From positions 1-6,677 of the forward strand of contig JAFDHW010000139.1 in NCBI GenBank assembly GCA_019308705.1: 6,677 nucleotides of DNA, read 5' to 3'. How positions within the stretch are numbered: position 1 is the first letter of the stretch; each line of letters opens with the position of its first letter. The translations under genes and the position numbers were made by a program. A model generated the notes under the pieces. That model was not told where the DNA came from. It worked only from the letters and a program-made list of their open reading frames with translations, and did not search any database. Origin of the DNA: Deltaproteobacteria bacterium. Lineage in GTDB: Bacteria; Desulfobacterota; Desulfobacteria; Desulfobacterales; Desulfatibacillaceae. Positions 4,824 to 6,677 of this stretch are shown here, piece by piece.

Positions 4824-5987
4824 ATGGAAACCGTGTACCTGGACAACATATCCCTGTGCCCCGTTCTTCCCGAGGTGCGCCGGGCCATGGCCCGGGCCCT
4901 GGAGGAAGACTGGGGAAACCCTTCCTCCCAGCACCGCCTGGGCGAAAAGTCCGCCGAGGCCCTGGCAAAGGCCAGGGAGCAGGTGGCGGGCTTGATCGGC
5001 GCCAACCTCCCCCGCGAGGTGGTGTTCACCTCCTGCGGCACCGAGTCCGTGAACCTGGCCATAAAGGGCACCGCCTGGGCCGCCGGGGAAAAAGGCAAGC
5101 ACATCGTCACCACCAACATCGAGCACAACGCGGTGATCCGCAGCCTGCGCCGGCTCAAGCAGATGGGCTTTTCCATCACCTCCGTGCCCGTGGACGGCAA
5201 GGGCCGGGTCGACCCCGCAACCGTGGCCAAGGCCATCCGGAAGGACACCGTTTTGGTGTCCGTGATGTGGGCCAACAACGAGATGGGCACCATCCAGCCC
5301 GTGGAGGAGATTTCCCGGGTGTGCAGGGAGAAAAAGGTGCCCCTGCACGTGGACGCCGTGGACGCGGTGGGCCTGATCCCCGTGAACGTGGAAGAACTGG
5401 GCGCGCAACTGGTGAGCTTTGCGTCGAACCCCTACGGCGGCCCCGCCGGTGTGGGCGGCCTGTACATCCGCCGCGGCACCCGGTTGTGGCCGCTTTTGGA
5501 CGGCGGCGTGCAGGAAGGCAGAAACCGCGCAGGCACGGAAAACTTGTTGGGCGTCATCGGCATGGGCGAGGCCGCCAGGCTGGCCGCCGAAACCCTTCCC
5601 GCCCGCATGGAGTACGCCCGGGGGCTGAGAAACCGTCTCCTGGAAAAACTGCCCCGCGTGGTGGACGATTTTCTGGTGAACGGCGATCCGGACAACTGCC
5701 TGCCCAACCTGGTGTCGGTGTCCATCCGCCACCTGGAGGGCGAGAGCATCATGCTCATGCTCGACGAGGAGGGCGTGGCCGTGTCCACCCGCTCCGCCTG
5801 CGCCTCGGGAAGCCTCCGCGCCTCCCACGTGCTCTTGTCTGCGGGCCTGGACTTCGCCGACGCCCAGGGCACCCTGGTCATCTCCTTCGGCCCCCAGAAC
5901 ACGGAAGCCGACGTGGACCGGTTCCTGGAGGTCCTCGGCCCCACGGTGAAGAGCCTGCTGGCCATTTCGCCCTTGTACAAGAAGTAG
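4824..5987 (+). CDS. NifS/IscS-like protein lacking the PLP lysine (predicted inactive desulfurase)
   Basis: A 387-residue fold-type I aminotransferase relative, clearly of the NifS/IscS group by length and motifs. Kept features: YLDN at 5-8, GNPSS at 31-35, Thr73 in GTES, His101 in EHNAV, Asn152 in ANNEMGTIQP, Asp177 in HVDA, AGTEN at 236-240, and the mobile-loop Cys326 in RSACASGS. Lost: the canonical Ser-x-His-Lys before YGPKG reads Ala200-Ser201-Asn202-Pro203, so the Schiff-base Lys is Pro and its preceding His is Asn. The PLP-contacting Gln is Asp180, the N-terminal ATT motif is replaced (ISLC), and the C-terminal Arg residues flanking FSLG are Val352 and Pro357. PLP cysteine desulfuration is therefore not expected. 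There is no frameshift and codon use matches the neighbours, so this is not a decaying pseudogene. It likely partners the IscU-like scaffold just upstream, perhaps supplying Cys326 as a cluster ligand. The C-terminus stops soon after SPLYKK, shorter than E. coli IscS. Confidence 0.92.
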   Translation: METVYLDNISLCPVLPEVRRAMARALEEDWGNPSSQHRLGEKSAEALAKAREQVAGLIGANLPREVVFTSCGTESVNLAIKGTAWAAGEKGKHIVTTNIEHNAVIRSLRRLKQMGFSITSVPVDGKGRVDPATVAKAIRKDTVLVSVMWANNEMGTIQPVEEISRVCREKKVPLHVDAVDAVGLIPVNVEELGAQLVSFASNPYGGPAGVGGLYIRRGTRLWPLLDGGVQEGRNRAGTENLLGVIGMGEAARLAAETLPARMEYARGLRNRLLEKLPRVVDDFLVNGDPDNCLPNLVSVSIRHLEGESIMLMLDEEGVAVSTRSACASGSLRASHVLLSAGLDFADAQGTLVISFGPQNTEADVDRFLEVLGPTVKSLLAISPLYKK

Positions 5988-6059
5988 AAGCCGGGCGGAA
6001 TATCCGGCAAAAAAGGCCGGGGGGCGCCCGCAAGGCGACGGCATCAAGCGAGGTTCTCC

Positions 6060-6566
6060 ATGCCGGACAAGTCCGACTCGCGGAAGGTCTACACCTCCAA
6101 CGATTCCGGCCGCATCCTGGAAGCGGCCAGGAACGTTCCCTTGTTCGCCGGCCTGGACGCCGGGGCTCTGGAAACCCTGTCCAAATACCTCTATTGCCAC
6201 CGGGTGTCCAAGGACGACGTGGTGTTCCGGGAAGGGGAGACCGGCGACTACGTGTGCTTCGTGGCCGAGGGCATCCTGGAGGTGAAAAAGAACGTGCCCG
6301 GCAAGCGGCCCGTGGTCATCGCCCGGGTGTCCAGGGGCCAGGCCATCGGCGAGATGTCCACCATCGACGAGTTCCCCCGCTCCGCCAGTGTCACCGCCGT
6401 CACCGATACCACCCTGGTCACCCTGGGCAGGAAAGACTTCGACGCCCTGCTCGCAGACCACCCCCGGATCGGCATCCGCATTCTGGAAGGTTTAACCCGC
6501 CTGCTCTCCCTCAACCTGCGAAGAACCAGCTCCCGCCTGGCGGATTACATGCTGCCACTGGTATAG
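6060..6566 (+). CDS. Stand-alone cyclic-nucleotide-binding domain protein
   Basis: A 168-residue protein consisting of one Crp/CAP-type cyclic-nucleotide-binding domain (about residues 26-135) plus flanking helices. The beta-roll pattern is clear (FREGETGDYVCFVAEGILEV), and the phosphate-binding cassette reads GEMSTIDEFPRSASV. Glu98, Arg107 and Ser108 sit where CAP holds the ribose and phosphate, so binding of cAMP, cGMP or a similar nucleotide is plausible. After the domain there is one helix and a short tail with no helix-turn-helix, so it is not a DNA-binding Crp regulator as it stands. The start ATG follows GAGG at 6050-6053. It lies 72 bases after the NifS-like gene on the same strand with no T-run between them, so it is probably cotranscribed with the Fe-S genes. 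Its role there is unknown. Confidence 0.85.
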   Translation: MPDKSDSRKVYTSNDSGRILEAARNVPLFAGLDAGALETLSKYLYCHRVSKDDVVFREGETGDYVCFVAEGILEVKKNVPGKRPVVIARVSRGQAIGEMSTIDEFPRSASVTAVTDTTLVTLGRKDFDALLADHPRIGIRILEGLTRLLSLNLRRTSSRLADYMLPLV

Positions 6567-6677
6567 CCCGGATTATTCATGAGCAATTTTGCCCGAGATC
6601 GAATTTTTCTTTATTTTCAATCCGTTGGAGCTGTTTTTTGGGTCTTGCGCCAAAGACAGTCTGATTATTTGAGGAAT

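Noticed and set aside
4824..5987. NifS-like gene as a pseudogene
   Set aside because: It is full length with an intact frame, good codon use, a Shine-Dalgarno and many retained family motifs. The missing catalytic residues look like functional divergence rather than decay.
5990..6008. Terminator between the NifS-like and cNMP genes
   Set aside because: GCCGG...CCGGC is a short 5-bp stem followed by A residues, not T, on the plus strand; too weak to call.
4611..6461. Very long minus-strand open frame opposite the NifS-like and cNMP genes
   Set aside because: It is an artefact of high-GC codon bias on the plus strand. Its translation is low complexity (His/Gly/Gln-rich) and matches no family I recognise, while the plus-strand frames show clear family motifs.
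4856..6664. Long plus-strand open frame overlapping the NifS-like and cNMP genes
   Set aside because: Out of frame with both motif-bearing proteins, and rich in Arg/Gly/Pro as expected for a shifted reading of GC-rich codons.

Overview
The window is GC-rich, with dense genes, high third-position GC and short gaps. It looks like a chromosomal segment of an anaerobic bacterium, most likely a Desulfobacterota (deltaproteobacterial) sulfate reducer or relative. That assignment is inferred from gene style: a split F0 operon with paired b-type subunits, a sodium-type c subunit, a stand-alone NifU/NifS pair, a YkgJ-type cysteine cluster protein and a single-domain cyclic-nucleotide-binding protein. 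No rRNA or other taxonomic marker is present.

Positions 1-1672 (+) hold the end of an F0 ATP synthase operon: two different tandem subunit c genes (the first cut by the window edge), then two b-type peripheral stalk genes overlapping by ATGA. The operon stops at a strong hairpin/T-run near 1700-1732 with no F1 genes following, so F1 must be encoded elsewhere. Both c proteins carry the Glu-Ser-Thr...Tyr sodium-site signature in helix 2 and a second carboxylate (Glu) in helix 1, where classical sodium c subunits have Gln.

Positions 1765-2577 (-) hold a YkgJ/CxxCxxCC-family metal-binding protein, convergent with the ATP synthase operon. It is divergent, across a 178-base gap containing a 9+9 inverted repeat, from a small two-helix membrane protein (2756-3070, +). 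Next comes a TTG-started, signal-peptide-bearing protein with a C39-like papain-fold peptidase signature (3173-4060, +).

Positions 4271-6566 (+) look like a three-gene operon: an IscU/NifU-type Fe-S scaffold with an added C-terminal zinc-ribbon-like Cys cluster, a NifS/IscS-like protein, and a cyclic-nucleotide-binding domain protein. The most striking observation is in the NifS-like protein. The PLP-binding His-Lys is replaced by Asn-Pro, and other PLP and substrate contacts are lost as well, while the mobile-loop catalytic Cys and the overall family scaffold are kept. It should not be a PLP-dependent cysteine desulfurase. It closely parallels the desulfurase-inactive IscS of Archaeoglobus fulgidus, another sulfidogenic anaerobe, which is thought to lend a Cys ligand to the cluster on IscU while free sulfide supplies the sulfur. 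The window may therefore encode a bacterial sulfide-dependent Fe-S assembly pair.

The last 111 bases (6567-6677) are noticeably AT-richer and hold no gene I can support.
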